Assembly: GCA_038230035.1 (NCBI GenBank)
Contig: JBBRNX010000003.1
Coordinates: 1-64,000 of the forward strand
Direction of reading: 5' to 3'
Source of the DNA: Gaiella sp038230035
Lineage (GTDB): Bacteria; Actinomycetota; Thermoleophilia; Gaiellales; Gaiellaceae
Length of the DNA: 64,000 bases
The number at the start of each line of letters is the position of its first letter. The stretch's first letter is position 1. Positions 25,762 to 35,037 of this stretch are shown one piece after another. The position numbers were made by a program, and so were the translations under genes. Below the pieces are notes generated by a model. The model saw only the letters and a program-made list of their open reading frames with translations. It made no database searches and was not told the DNA's origin.

Positions 25762-26304
25762 ATGCCCTACATCCGGCTCATGGAGATCGACGAAGCAACC
25801 AGGCTCCTGCAGGAGGAGTACGACGCCGCGATCGCCCGCGCCGGGAAGGTCTTCAACATCGTGAAGTCGATGAGCTTGCGGCCCGGTGTGCTGCGCGCTT
25901 CGATGGGCCTGTACCGCGCGGTCATGTTCGGTCCGTCCGGCCTCTCGCGGCAGGAGCGCGAGCTGCTCGCGACCGTCGTCTCACGCGAAAACGACTGCCA
26001 CTACTGAACACGTGCTCACGCCGACGACCTCCGTGACGAGGGCGCCCCGAACGACTTGGTCGAGCACGCGATGGTGGACTACCGCGACGCTGACCTCGAG
26101 CCGCGCACCCGTGCCCTCTGTGACTTCGCGATCCAGCTCACGCGCGAGCCGGCACGCATCGCGCAGGCCGACATCGACCTGCTGCGCGGGCACGGCCTCG
26201 ACGACGCCGCGATCCACGACGCGATTCAGGTGATCGGCTACTTCAACTACATCAACCGGATTGCCGATGCCGTCGGGATCGAGGACGAGCCGGACTGGCG
26301 CTAA
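25762..26304 (+). CDS. Selenocysteine-containing AhpD-like peroxidase-related protein (in-frame UGA)
   Basis: Reading TGA at 26005-26007 as selenocysteine gives 180 residues, the normal length of the peroxidase-related branch of the AhpD/carboxymuconolactone decarboxylase fold. Upstream of the TGA: FGPSGLSRQERELLATVVS and NDCHY. Downstream, in the same frame: TRAHADDLRDEGAP, LCDFAIQLTREPA, ADIDLLRGHGLDDAAIHDAI and GYFNYINRIADA. Both halves match the family, and the TGA replaces the second Cys of CxxC, giving C-H-Y-U. The usual His after the motif is shifted (UTRAH). Expected role: thiol-dependent peroxide reduction. tRNA-Sec, selA and selB are in this window. If UGA terminated, the product would be a useless 81 residues. 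Confidence 0.88.
26023..26046 (+). promoter_or_regulatory. Candidate bacterial SECIS stem-loop
   Basis: CCTC (26028-26031) and GAGG (26038-26041) enclose the 6-nt loop CGTGAC. Below it the stem continues with G-C and C-G pairs around an A/G mismatch. The loop starts 25 nt after the UGA and has a G in its first two positions, within the published limits for bacterial SECIS elements. An alternative hairpin (TCACG/CGTGA) overlaps it, so the fold is not certain. Confidence 0.5.
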
Positions 26305-27968
26305 CCGGACGTCCTGCCGAACGCCCAGCGCAACCCGGCCTCGAACTGGCCGCGCCACTCCCCCTTCCTCGTCGGGAACAGCTGCAGCGTCGCCGGCACT
26401 CCGAGCCCATTGAGCTCGGCGGCGAAGTCGACCGTCTGCTGCTCCTTGAACCAGTGGCTGTGCGTGGGACCGCTCCCGAGGTAGAACCGCGTCCCGATCC
26501 GGCGGAGAAGCGCCGCCGCGCGCGAGGCTAGCCGTGTTGGGTCGTTAGCAGCCAGAGTCTTCGCGTCCGCATTCTTGAACGGCCCGTCGCGCAGCGGCCG
26601 GAAGTAGCCGCTCCATGACTCGATCCGCCCGAACAGCGACGGCGAACGGAGCCCGATGTCGGCGGCGCCGAACCCGCCGGCGGAGAGACCTGCGAGCGTC
26701 CTGCCGGCGGCGCTCGCAATCGTCGGCAGGTGCGCGTCGACCCACGGAACGACGGCCCGTGTCAGGTAGCTCTCCCACGGCCCCGCCCACTCGCCGTTGT
26801 AGTGGACGTCACTTCCCGCCGCGGGCATGACGGCGATGAACGGGACGGCTTCCCCGGATGTGATCAGCCGGTCGGCGACCCCGGCGACGTCGAGCGAGTT
26901 GACGTACTCATCTGGATCTCCCGGCATCCCGTGGAGGAGATAGACGACCGGGTAGCGCTTCGCCGGATCCATACCGGGCGGGAGGTACAGGAACCCGCGC
27001 CGGAGCGGCTGCGGCGCAACCGAGTCGGGATAGACGCAGCGGAGAAGCGTCCCACCGCCGGGGCCGCTCGCGACTCGCGTGAAGCCGGGCACGACGCGCG
27101 GCGCGGTGCGAGGCGGAAGGAGGTGGAAGAGTCGAAGAGCGAGCGGCAGCCGCCGGAACCAACGCATCTCGGCGGTGTGCGCCCACGTGCCGACGAACGC
27201 GCGAACCGAGGCGCGCGGATGGAACGCGAGGATGCGGCGGTAGAGAAGACCCGACTGGCGCGCCTGGTCGACGACGATCGCATCGCGCGTGCTCCACCAG
27301 AGCTGCAGCGGTACGCCGGAACGCGCGATCGCGCGGGCGTCGTCCAACCGGCTGCGCCGGGCATAGGCCCGAGGGTCGCGTGACGGCGTCCCGCCAACTT
27401 CACGACGAGCGGCCCACTGGAGGAAGCGCCCGTGTCGGAGCCGCGGGAAGTCGGCGTAGCGCAACGCGAGGTTCGTATCGGAGTCGAACGCCGCCGCACC
27501 CGCAAGGAGATGTGGGTAGCGGGCGACGAGCAGCAACGTCTCCTGGCCGCCCATGCTGCCGCCATACGAGTAGATCCGGCGGGGGTCGATCCGGAGCCAC
27601 GGTAACCGGCGGCGAAGGATCTGTGGCATCCGGGCGAGATCCGCGATCTGGCCCGGGACACCCCAGGAGAAGAGCGCGAACCGCCTCCCCTGCCCCTCTG
27701 GATTCACGACTGCGAAAGGGCCCCGCGCAGGTAGATCGCCCCAGATCCGCACGTTGTTCCGTGCCGGAACCCCACGGCCGTGCGGCGAGATGACAAGCGG
27801 CAGCGGTGGATCGTGACGAGGCCCGTACCAGCGCGGCAGGAGAACGTACGCGTGGCGCAAACGGCCGTCCCACGCCGTGTAGCGGATGCGCAGCAACCTC
27901 ACGTTCGCGGGAAGAGCGTGCCGCCTGATGGAGGCGGCCGGCGGCACATGAACCGGGGCCGCGACCAT
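26301..27968 (-). CDS. Two-domain alpha/beta-hydrolase esterase
   Basis: A 555-residue fusion of two alpha/beta-hydrolase domains. The first (about 25-280) has PLVISPHGRG as oxyanion region and YSYGGSMGGQE with the nucleophile Ser. The second (about 295-555) is an esterase-D/antigen-85-like domain with YPVVYLLHGMPGDPDEYVNS, the nucleophile in LAGLSAGGFGAADIG, and IESWSGYF. The other two esterases in this cluster have only the second type. No clear signal peptide is seen. It is the last gene of the minus-strand envelope cluster and starts 1 bp after the DMT transporter stop. Confidence 0.82.
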   Translation of the reverse strand: MVAAPVHVPPAASIRRHALPANVRLLRIRYTAWDGRLRHAYVLLPRWYGPRHDPPLPLVISPHGRGVPARNNVRIWGDLPARGPFAVVNPEGQGRRFALFSWGVPGQIADLARMPQILRRRLPWLRIDPRRIYSYGGSMGGQETLLLVARYPHLLAGAAAFDSDTNLALRYADFPRLRHGRFLQWAARREVGGTPSRDPRAYARRSRLDDARAIARSGVPLQLWWSTRDAIVVDQARQSGLLYRRILAFHPRASVRAFVGTWAHTAEMRWFRRLPLALRLFHLLPPRTAPRVVPGFTRVASGPGGGTLLRCVYPDSVAPQPLRRGFLYLPPGMDPAKRYPVVYLLHGMPGDPDEYVNSLDVAGVADRLITSGEAVPFIAVMPAAGSDVHYNGEWAGPWESYLTRAVVPWVDAHLPTIASAAGRTLAGLSAGGFGAADIGLRSPSLFGRIESWSGYFRPLRDGPFKNADAKTLAANDPTRLASRAAALLRRIGTRFYLGSGPTHSHWFKEQQTVDFAAELNGLGVPATLQLFPTRKGEWRGQFEAGLRWAFGRTSG

Positions 27969-28838
27969 CTACGCAGCAAGCGCCGCAGCCGGCGCCAGAT
28001 CGGCCGCGAGGGGCGGCGCCTCACCACGTGCCAGCCCGGCGCCGCCGGCCACAACAGCGGCGAAGGCCACAACTCGCACGATGCCCGGCCACCCCGCCGG
28101 CAGGCTCTCGCCGAAGAGCGCCAGCCCCGCGACGATCGGCACCGCATTCGTGAAGAGCGAGGCAAGCCCGGCAGTCGCCAGGACGCCGCCTCGCTGGAAG
28201 CCGAACTGGAGCGCGACGAACGCCAGGCCATGGCAGGCGAGAAGGACGGCAACCAACACAAGCCGGGCGCCGCCCCCGACTGCAGCCTTCGTCGCGACAT
28301 CCCCCGCCGCATACAGGAGCCCGGCGGCGATGCCGAACACCGATCCCGCCCGCAGGAGCCGTGTTCCGGTTCCGACGATCACGCCGGCCAGCACCACCGA
28401 TCCGCCGACCCAGACGAGCACGGCAGGAAGCGAGCCCTGCTGACTCTCCGACGAAGGTGAAACGAGAGACAGCCCGAGCGCGACGAGCCCGAGTAGCGCA
28501 AGCAGGAGCGCGACCAGCTCGCGCCTCGGCGGTCTTGTGCCGCCGAGCTGCCAGGCGAGAAGGGCAAGCACACCGATCCCTCCCGCGGACACAGACTGGA
28601 CGAGCGAGAGCGGTGCGACCCGTAGCGCGGCAACATAGAGCACCCAGCCCCCGATCCCGACCGCGAAGCCGAGCGCCCAGCGCCGATGGGTGAAGAGCAG
28701 GCGGAGCGAGCGGAGCGGCCGGCGCAGCGAGAGCGGGGGCAAGGCCGTAGCCGCGCCGTGCTGCGCCCAGTACCCCCAGTTGAGCGCGACGGCCGAACCG
28801 AGCGCGGCCGTGAGCCCCAGAGCAACCTGTCCGGTCAT
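27969..28838 (-). CDS. DMT-superfamily (EamA-like) transporter
   Basis: Membrane protein of 289 residues with about ten hydrophobic helices. It starts at the ATG 28838 (MTGQVALGLTAALGSAV), which overlaps the end of the MprF-like gene by 4 bp. The two internal halves each end in a Gly/Ala-rich helix as in EamA proteins (VLYVAALRVAPLSLVQSVSA and FVALQFGFQRGGVLATAGLA). Placement inside a lipid-modification cluster suggests export or flipping of a small molecule or lipid, which is inference only. Confidence 0.8.
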   Translation of the reverse strand: MTGQVALGLTAALGSAVALNWGYWAQHGAATALPPLSLRRPLRSLRLLFTHRRWALGFAVGIGGWVLYVAALRVAPLSLVQSVSAGGIGVLALLAWQLGGTRPPRRELVALLLALLGLVALGLSLVSPSSESQQGSLPAVLVWVGGSVVLAGVIVGTGTRLLRAGSVFGIAAGLLYAAGDVATKAAVGGGARLVLVAVLLACHGLAFVALQFGFQRGGVLATAGLASLFTNAVPIVAGLALFGESLPAGWPGIVRVVAFAAVVAGGAGLARGEAPPLAADLAPAAALAA

Positions 28839-30931
28839 GCGACTCGCTTGCCGGCAAACGGCAGGTACGACTCCGCCGCGAGCGCGGCCACCCCGATGCG
28901 CGGCAGATCGAGCCGGCTCTCGAAGACGACGAAGCGGCGCTGCCAGCGCGGGAAGAACTTGCGGTTGAAGAGCAGGAGGTTGTCGAGCTGGAAGTGGCCC
29001 TTGAGCGCGAGCAACGCCCGGCGCTGCACGCGCTGACCGCCCGAGAGCTCGGCCTCGGGCGCGAGCACGGCGGCGAACGGTGCGAAATTGAGCGAGATCC
29101 GTTCGACACCGTTCTCTCGAGCCCACGCCACCGTCTCGCAGACGAGCCATTCGTTGAGGCCGTTTGGAGTCGACCGCCGGCGAGGCATCGTCGAGAGCGA
29201 AAGCGCTGCTCCCCGGTGTGAGACCGCGTAGTGCAGGAAGCCTTGGGGCACACCGTCCGGCGAACGCGCGATCACGAAAACCGCCTCATCGCCGTCGAGC
29301 CGGAAGAGCGCGTCGATGGCCATCACGAAGCCGCGCTCCGGCGCGCTGCCACGCCATTCGGCGGCGATCTCCTCCAGCTCGATACGCAGCGTCCGATCGA
29401 CGTCGGCTGCGCGAACGACGTCGGCCGTGTACCCCGCCGCGTGCAGTCTCGAGGTCGACTGTCGCACCTTGCGTATCGCCCGCCCTTCGAGGGAGAAGGA
29501 CGCCACGTCGAGAACCGCCTCGTCGCCGTGGTAGAGGGCGTGCAGCCCATGTCGCCGATAGAGAGCGAGACACTCCTCCGAGACTCCGAGGATTGCGATG
29601 CGCCAGCCACGCGAGCGGGCGTAGGCGATGAAATCGCCCACCACAGCATCGGTCTCGTCCGGCGGGCCGAGTGGATCGCCCGACACGATCGCGACGCCGC
29701 CGATCACGCGATAGGCGACGAGCGATCGCTCTCCCGCGCCGAAGAAGTACGACTTGTCGGCCCGGAGGACGAATGGCGCCAGCGTGTCCGTGCCCCAGTC
29801 GGCGACCAGGCGATGCGCGAGCTGCCGGCGGCGGGTGTCGTCGTCGAGACGGTAGCGCCATGGCGCGAGCCAGGCCGCCAGCAGCGCCCCCGCCCCGATG
29901 AGGCCGAGCGCGAACACCGACGGGCCGAACCAGCTCCCGAAAGGCCCCGACAGATGCTGGGAGCCCCGCAGCGAGCCGCCGATCAACGCGGTCGTAGTCT
30001 CGTGCCAGGCGAAGCTGACGCCGAACGGACGATCGGCCGCGAGTCGGTTGGCCCACAACGCCATGAACCCATACGTGTAGATCCCACCGGCGATCACCGC
30101 GAGGCGCTGCGCGAGGCGAGTCCGGGTCGCCGGGTCGCCGGCGCGCGGGAAGTCACCACGCCGAGCTAGGAGCGCCGCAGCCAGCATCCCCGTGACGACG
30201 GCGCCGTAGTCCCGATGCGCGAGATGGATCACGGTGGAACCGACCAGCAGGCCGAAGGCCAGCTGCCAGGCGCGGTGATGACCACGCGCCAGACCGCGCG
30301 AGACGTAGACCAGGGCAAGACCGAGGGGCGCTGCTAGCACGCTCGCGACCGGTCTGACCTCGGGCGCGAACTCCGAGAGAAGCGTCGCGCTGTGCTCTGG
30401 CAGGAACGAGTCGATGACCGCGAGAACGCCTGCGGCCGCTGTGAACCACGCGAGCACGACCCGCATCTTTGGACGCTCGACCGCATCACCGTGGGCGAGA
30501 AGCGCTCCAGCGAGGCCTGCCAGGAGAGCAGGAAGAACGACTGCACGCAGCAGGCCCGCATCCCGAAACGCCGACTCTGCGGCGATCTGGCGCACGACGA
30601 GAATCGAGACGCCCGTCGTCAGGTAGGCCCAGAAGCCGGCGAAGAGCCCGGCGAGGAGCGCAGCAGACAGCCGTCCGAGCGACACGGTGCGGGCGAGTAG
30701 TCCAAGCGCAAGTGCCGCCGTCCCCCACACCGCGACGAAGAGCACCAGCGGCACGGAGGAATGCTTCGCGAGCTCGTCGAGCGGCAGCGCCTCACCCACG
30801 ACCGGCCCCGGGAGATGCGTTCCAGGCCCGACCAGGTAGAGCCAGCCGCTCGCGGCAAGGACGATCGCGAAGCCAGCGAGGACCGCCGCAGTGCCGATCC
30901 CGATGCGCGCGAGCCTATGCACGTTTAGCAC
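28835..30931 (-). CDS. MprF-like lipid aminoacyltransferase (DUF2156), copy 1
   Basis: Membrane enzyme of about 698 residues. The N-terminal half has roughly ten hydrophobic helices. The C-terminal half is the GNAT-like aminoacyl-tRNA transferase domain: DKSYFFGAGERSLVAYRVIG, VSGDPLGPPDE, GDEAVLDVASFSLEGRAIRK, STPNGLNEWLV and FNRKFFPRWQRRFVVFE. Family members move an amino acid from tRNA to phosphatidylglycerol or diacylglycerol, changing surface charge and resistance to cationic peptides. The GTG at 30931 is chosen, and one at 30922 is possible. It overlaps the esterase upstream and the transporter downstream. Confidence 0.87.
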   Translation of the reverse strand: MLNVHRLARIGIGTAAVLAGFAIVLAASGWLYLVGPGTHLPGPVVGEALPLDELAKHSSVPLVLFVAVWGTAALALGLLARTVSLGRLSAALLAGLFAGFWAYLTTGVSILVVRQIAAESAFRDAGLLRAVVLPALLAGLAGALLAHGDAVERPKMRVVLAWFTAAAGVLAVIDSFLPEHSATLLSEFAPEVRPVASVLAAPLGLALVYVSRGLARGHHRAWQLAFGLLVGSTVIHLAHRDYGAVVTGMLAAALLARRGDFPRAGDPATRTRLAQRLAVIAGGIYTYGFMALWANRLAADRPFGVSFAWHETTTALIGGSLRGSQHLSGPFGSWFGPSVFALGLIGAGALLAAWLAPWRYRLDDDTRRRQLAHRLVADWGTDTLAPFVLRADKSYFFGAGERSLVAYRVIGGVAIVSGDPLGPPDETDAVVGDFIAYARSRGWRIAILGVSEECLALYRRHGLHALYHGDEAVLDVASFSLEGRAIRKVRQSTSRLHAAGYTADVVRAADVDRTLRIELEEIAAEWRGSAPERGFVMAIDALFRLDGDEAVFVIARSPDGVPQGFLHYAVSHRGAALSLSTMPRRRSTPNGLNEWLVCETVAWARENGVERISLNFAPFAAVLAPEAELSGGQRVQRRALLALKGHFQLDNLLLFNRKFFPRWQRRFVVFESRLDLPRIGVAALAAESYLPFAGKRVA

Positions 30932-31889
30932 CGATGTGCGACGAGGCGATGAGCAGAGCATGTGCCGCCTGGGCCCGCCAGATCGCCCAGTTGTGACCGC
31001 CCCGCACGAGCCGGAAGCCGTGCGCCACCCGGTCGCGCGCAAGCTCGGCGGCGAATGCCGCGTTCTGGTCGTGGAACGAGTCGGTCGTCCCCGAGTAGAG
31101 CCAGACGTAGGCCCTCGCCCGGCGCAACGTCGGCGCGGCGTGCGCAAGCGTCAGGAGCGGGCTGTTCGCCGCGAGCAGGCTGCGGTCGCCACCGAAGATG
31201 CTCTTCAGGTTCCCGGCAAGCTGATACCCCGACCAGCTCTCGAGCACCCGGAACTCGCGCGGGTGGTGAAGACCGATGTTGAGCGCGCCGTAGCCACCCT
31301 CGGAGAGCCCGGCGAGCACCCGGTCTGCGGCACGCGGAATCGTCCGGTAGTGCGCGTCGACGGCCCGCACGAGATCGCGTGCAACGAACGTCTCCCAGCC
31401 TTCGTTCGATCCGATCCCGTTCGCCCATTCCTTGTCCGTGAACGTGCCCGTCGATCCGAACGGCATGACCAGGATGAACGGCCGGATCCGGTGCTCAGCG
31501 AGTAGGACGTCCTCGACGACTCCCATCTGGACGGTCTTCAGGAACGCCGCCGGGCGACCGGGGAAGCCGTGCAGGAGATACATCACCGCGTAGCGTTGCC
31601 GTGGATGACCCGCGTAGCCGGGCGGCAGGTAGACGTCGACCGACTGGTTCCGGCCGCCGAGCGCAGGGCTCCTCACGAGGAACCTCTGCGCGACACCGAC
31701 CTGATGCACGAACGCCGGATCCCGCGGTGGTGGGAAGCCCCGGTAGAGCCAGAAGTTGCGAACGTAGTGCAACGCGCCGACCAGGCCGAACGCCACGAGC
31801 AGCGTAACCACCAGGCCGATGGCGACGCGAGATCCCGAGCCACGCCGTCGCCGCCGTGAAGGTGCCTCGTAGACCTCTCCTGTCGTCAC
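30915..31889 (-). CDS. Membrane-anchored esterase (esterase D/antigen 85-like)
   Basis: 324 residues: a basic N-terminus (RRRRRGSGSR), one signal-anchor helix (VAIGLVVTLLVAFGLVGAL) and an extracytoplasmic alpha/beta hydrolase. It has YAVMYLLHGFPG, the nucleophile in VLAGLSEGGYGALNIGL, ESWSGYQ and a late His in RGGHNWAIW. It overlaps the MprF-like gene by 17 bp. In other actinobacteria, hydrolases beside aminoacyl-lipid synthases remove the amino acid again, which is a reasonable role here. The Glu in the nucleophile elbow (GLSEGG) is normal for the family. Confidence 0.85.
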   Translation of the reverse strand: MTTGEVYEAPSRRRRRGSGSRVAIGLVVTLLVAFGLVGALHYVRNFWLYRGFPPPRDPAFVHQVGVAQRFLVRSPALGGRNQSVDVYLPPGYAGHPRQRYAVMYLLHGFPGRPAAFLKTVQMGVVEDVLLAEHRIRPFILVMPFGSTGTFTDKEWANGIGSNEGWETFVARDLVRAVDAHYRTIPRAADRVLAGLSEGGYGALNIGLHHPREFRVLESWSGYQLAGNLKSIFGGDRSLLAANSPLLTLAHAAPTLRRARAYVWLYSGTTDSFHDQNAAFAAELARDRVAHGFRLVRGGHNWAIWRAQAAHALLIASSHIGAKRA

Positions 31890-32011
31890 CGCGCCGAGTG
31901 TCGCCGCAGCCCGCCCTCGTGCCTATCGGGCAGTCGGGCGATTGCCGCCGTCACGACACGTGCGATCGGAGGTGCGGGCGATCCTCCGATCGGACGACGA
32001 GCTTTCGCGGC

Positions 32012-32901
32012 TTAGCGCGTAGGCGCGAGCCGATCGAGAGCAAGCCCGAGCCAAGCACGTGCATGTCGCGTCCACAGCGACTGAACGTGAGCACCCGCGT
32101 AGAGCCGGAACAGGTGCGGCACGTGCGCGGCTGTCAGCTCGCGATCCAGCTGCTCGTTCTCGGGACGAAACCTACGGTCCCCCGTGCCCACGTAGAACGC
32201 GAGGAAGGTTGGCTGCCACGCGAACGCCTGCGTGAGACCGGAGATGAACGAGTGTGCGCTCGCACGCGCGTTCTTTCCCGGCGAGCCGAGATCGAGCCCG
32301 AGGTTGCCCGTCGGATCGGTCGGATGGAAGTACCCGCTCCAGGACTCGATCGCCGAAACGTGCCGAGATGATGGAGGCCGAGCAACATCGCGCCGTACCC
32401 GCCGGCCGAGACGCCGACAATCGCACGGCCTCGGCGCGACCGGATTGTGCGGAATCGCGCGTCCACGAAGCGCGGTACCTCGACGGCGACTGCGGTCTCC
32501 CAGTTGCGACCTGGGCCGGAGTCGAGGTACTCGGTGTCCGGCTCGCCGTCGCGCGCACCCTGGACTGCAACGACGATCGCGTCTCGCCCGAGCGCCGCCA
32601 TCGCCCGCCGCAGGAAGTCGGTGTTCTTGTACGCGATGGCCGTAGCGGGCAGGCCGTGGAGGAAGTAGATAACCGGGTAGCGCCTCGTCGTCGTCCTGTA
32701 GCCGGGCGGCAGATAGACGCGAAGCCCGATCTCGTCGTGGAGCGCATCCGACCCGAAGCCGAGATCGACGGCGGGCGGCCAGTCGACTGTGTTCATACGT
32801 GCTCCCGTGCTCCCTGTGGCGCAGGAGATGCCGCCGATCACAGCGGCAGCGAGAAGGACGAGCGCGACGAACGCCGGGCCGAGGCTACGGCGGCGTCGCA
32901 C
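32012..32901 (-). pseudogene. Membrane-anchored esterase with one frameshift
   Basis: Third esterase-D-like gene of the cluster. From a GTG at 32901 it reads a signal anchor (LGPAFVALVLLAAAVIGGIS), YPVIYFLHGLPATA and the nucleophile region IVGVSAGGYGAMLLGLHHLG. The frame breaks near 32351-32358. One base further the expected protein resumes: AIESWSGYFHPTDPTGNLGL, LAFYVGTGDRRFRPEN, LFRLYAGAHVQSLW, ending at TAA 32012-32014. A single base is missing from the run around TTTCGGCG, so it is either a recent pseudogene or a sequencing error. Its 5' end overlaps the second MprF-like gene by 17 bp. Confidence 0.8.
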
Positions 32902-34837
32902 CCGAGCGTAGGAGCGCCGTGAGCGACCGTGGCAGCTGCCCTTCCGCAACGAGTGCGGCAAGGCCTATCGCAGGAAGCGCCGACGAGCCTTCGTACAACA
33001 GGTACCGAGGCTCCCAGCGCGGGAAGAACTTCGCGTTGAAGCGGTACAAGCTCTCGATCTGGAACCAGCGGCTCGCGACCCCGAGCAGCCGAGCGAAGAG
33101 ACGATCCAAGCGGCCGCGTGGGCTCCGCAACGGCCGGGCGAAGGCGGCGAAGTTGAGCGAGAGCTCCTCGACGCCCCGCTCGCGCAGCAGCTCGATCGAG
33201 CGCACGACCATGAACTCGGTCAGCCCGTTCGGTGTGTCGCGATCGCGCCGCATCAGGGAAAGGGACATCGCGGGGCGACCATAGGACGGAAGGAAGTGGA
33301 TCCAGCCGGCTGGTATCCCGTCGGCGTCCCGTGCCACCACGACGAGGCCGTCCCGAGCCGGGCCGTCCGTAAGACCGCCGATCGACATCGAGAACCCCCG
33401 CTCCGGCTCCCCGTCTCGCCAGCGGTCCGAGATCGCGACGAGCTCCGCGAGCGTCGCCGGAGTGAGATCGGCAACCGCCTCGACCGAGGCCGTGAAGCCG
33501 CCCGCGACAAGGCGCGTCACCGACTGGCGCACCTTGCGTATCGCGCGACCGTCGAGTGAGAACGCGCCCGTATCGACGATCGCCTCGTCGCCGAGATAGA
33601 GCGACTTGAAGCCGGCCTCCCGCCACTGCTCCGCCGCAGACTCGCTGGCGCCGGTAACGCCGAGCCTCAGTCCGTGACCGTCCGCGAACGTCCGAGCCTC
33701 GGCGATCAGCGCAGGCATGGCGTCGTCCGGCCCAACACCATCGCCGGAGACGAGAAGCACCCGGCCCTCGACCCGGTAGCCGAGAAACGCCCGCTGGTCT
33801 GGACAGAACAGGTACTCCAGATCATCCCGCAGCTTAAAGCCCGCAAGCGTGTCCCGTCCGTGCTCGCGGACAACCTCGTGAGCGCGGCTTCGCTCCGGTG
33901 CAGAGGTGCAGGCGGGTCGTCGCGGCCGGAAGATCGCAAAGGCTGCGGCGACGAGCGCGAGGATCATCAAGCCTCGGACGACGTAGGGCGCGACAGGGTC
34001 GTCGAACAGGATCGGACCCGATTGCCACGACAGCAACGACCATGCCTCGCGCGCAGCGGTGTCGACACTCGGATCGGTCCGGCCCGCGACCCACACCGAG
34101 ACGACAGACGCCACCGAGATGGCGAGTGCGGCAAGCGCAAGCGGAACGATCGACGAGCGAAGCGCGAACCGCTCGTGTTCAACCTCGAACGCGCGGCGAC
34201 CACGGAAGAGCGCGGCCGCGAGGGCAACGTCCAGCAGCGCTTCCTCTACGTCGAGGCCCTTGAGGACATTCAGCACCGCGAGGCCGAGCAGCAGGCCGAC
34301 GGCGAGGTGCAAGGCGCGTCGCCTGCGGCGGTAGAGGTACACCGACGCGAGCCCGAGCACGATGCTGAGAGGCAACGCGATCTGGTGGAAGATCGGCACG
34401 CTCGAGATCGGCTCGATGCCGAGCAGGAGCCTCCCCCGCCATGCGATGTTCGGCGTGAGCGCGGACACGGCGTTGACGATCGCGACGAGCAATGTCGCGC
34501 CGGCGACGACGAACGGGAGACCCGGGCGTCTGTCGCGCAAGGCCGATGACGGGCGATGCATGCCTAGGCGGCTGTGGATCGACGTGTTCCGCAGGCGTGG
34601 GATCAGGTCGCGCCAGTCCTTGATCACGAGCCAGACTCCGAACAGCCCTATGGCGAGGAGGTTGTCGCTCAGCCGAACGACATCGAGGGCGACCGCCGCC
34701 GCGATCGCGCCGACCACGGCCATCCCCAGCGCAAACTCGTGAACCCTCTGCCCGAGAACGTAGACCCGCGGCCCGTACTCGTGCTGCTCGACGCGGATCA
34801 GAGCCGGTGCCTCACCCGGGCGACGCCTTCTCGCCAC
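32885..34837 (-). CDS. MprF-like lipid aminoacyltransferase (DUF2156), copy 2
   Basis: Second MprF-like enzyme, 650 residues from a GTG. The N-terminal 330 residues have about eight hydrophobic helices. The C-terminal domain parallels copy 1: DDLEYLFCPDQRAFLGYRVE, VSGDGVGPDDA, GDEAIVDTGAFSLDGRAIRK, DTPNGLTEFMVV and FNAKFFPRWEPRYLLYEG. The two copies are well diverged, which suggests different lipid acceptors or amino acids. The gene lies 200 bp downstream of the histidine kinase, on the same strand. Confidence 0.86.
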   Translation of the reverse strand: MARRRRPGEAPALIRVEQHEYGPRVYVLGQRVHEFALGMAVVGAIAAAVALDVVRLSDNLLAIGLFGVWLVIKDWRDLIPRLRNTSIHSRLGMHRPSSALRDRRPGLPFVVAGATLLVAIVNAVSALTPNIAWRGRLLLGIEPISSVPIFHQIALPLSIVLGLASVYLYRRRRRALHLAVGLLLGLAVLNVLKGLDVEEALLDVALAAALFRGRRAFEVEHERFALRSSIVPLALAALAISVASVVSVWVAGRTDPSVDTAAREAWSLLSWQSGPILFDDPVAPYVVRGLMILALVAAAFAIFRPRRPACTSAPERSRAHEVVREHGRDTLAGFKLRDDLEYLFCPDQRAFLGYRVEGRVLLVSGDGVGPDDAMPALIAEARTFADGHGLRLGVTGASESAAEQWREAGFKSLYLGDEAIVDTGAFSLDGRAIRKVRQSVTRLVAGGFTASVEAVADLTPATLAELVAISDRWRDGEPERGFSMSIGGLTDGPARDGLVVVARDADGIPAGWIHFLPSYGRPAMSLSLMRRDRDTPNGLTEFMVVRSIELLRERGVEELSLNFAAFARPLRSPRGRLDRLFARLLGVASRWFQIESLYRFNAKFFPRWEPRYLLYEGSSALPAIGLAALVAEGQLPRSLTALLRSGATPP

Positions 34838-35037
34838 AGGCGAGCCCCGCCCCCGAACGGTCCCGTCGGGCAGGCGCCACCCGCGTCGAGCTCAGGCGCA
34901 GCTCCACGCGGGGACAGCGGGTTCCCGTTCATTGGGGGCGGGTTCACGGAAGGCATCTTCATGGGCGGTATTCGGCGTCGCCATCGACCGACCGGACGAC
35001 CGCGTGGAGGAGCTTTCGCGCCCGCTCCCCACAACTC

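Noticed and set aside
25762..26007. Simple nonsense pseudogene instead of a selenoprotein
   Set aside because: The TGA is exactly at the redox Cys, the downstream half has no other lesion, and Sec machinery is present. A random stop at that codon is unlikely, though not excluded.
26016..26036. Alternative SECIS hairpin TCACG/CGTGA
   Set aside because: Its 11-nt loop lacks G in the first two positions. Less consistent with bacterial SECIS rules than the CCTC/GAGG hairpin.
26056..26304. Separate TTG-started gene of 82 residues
   Set aside because: It is in frame with the 81-residue piece before the TGA and completes the same family. No ribosome binding site precedes the TTG.
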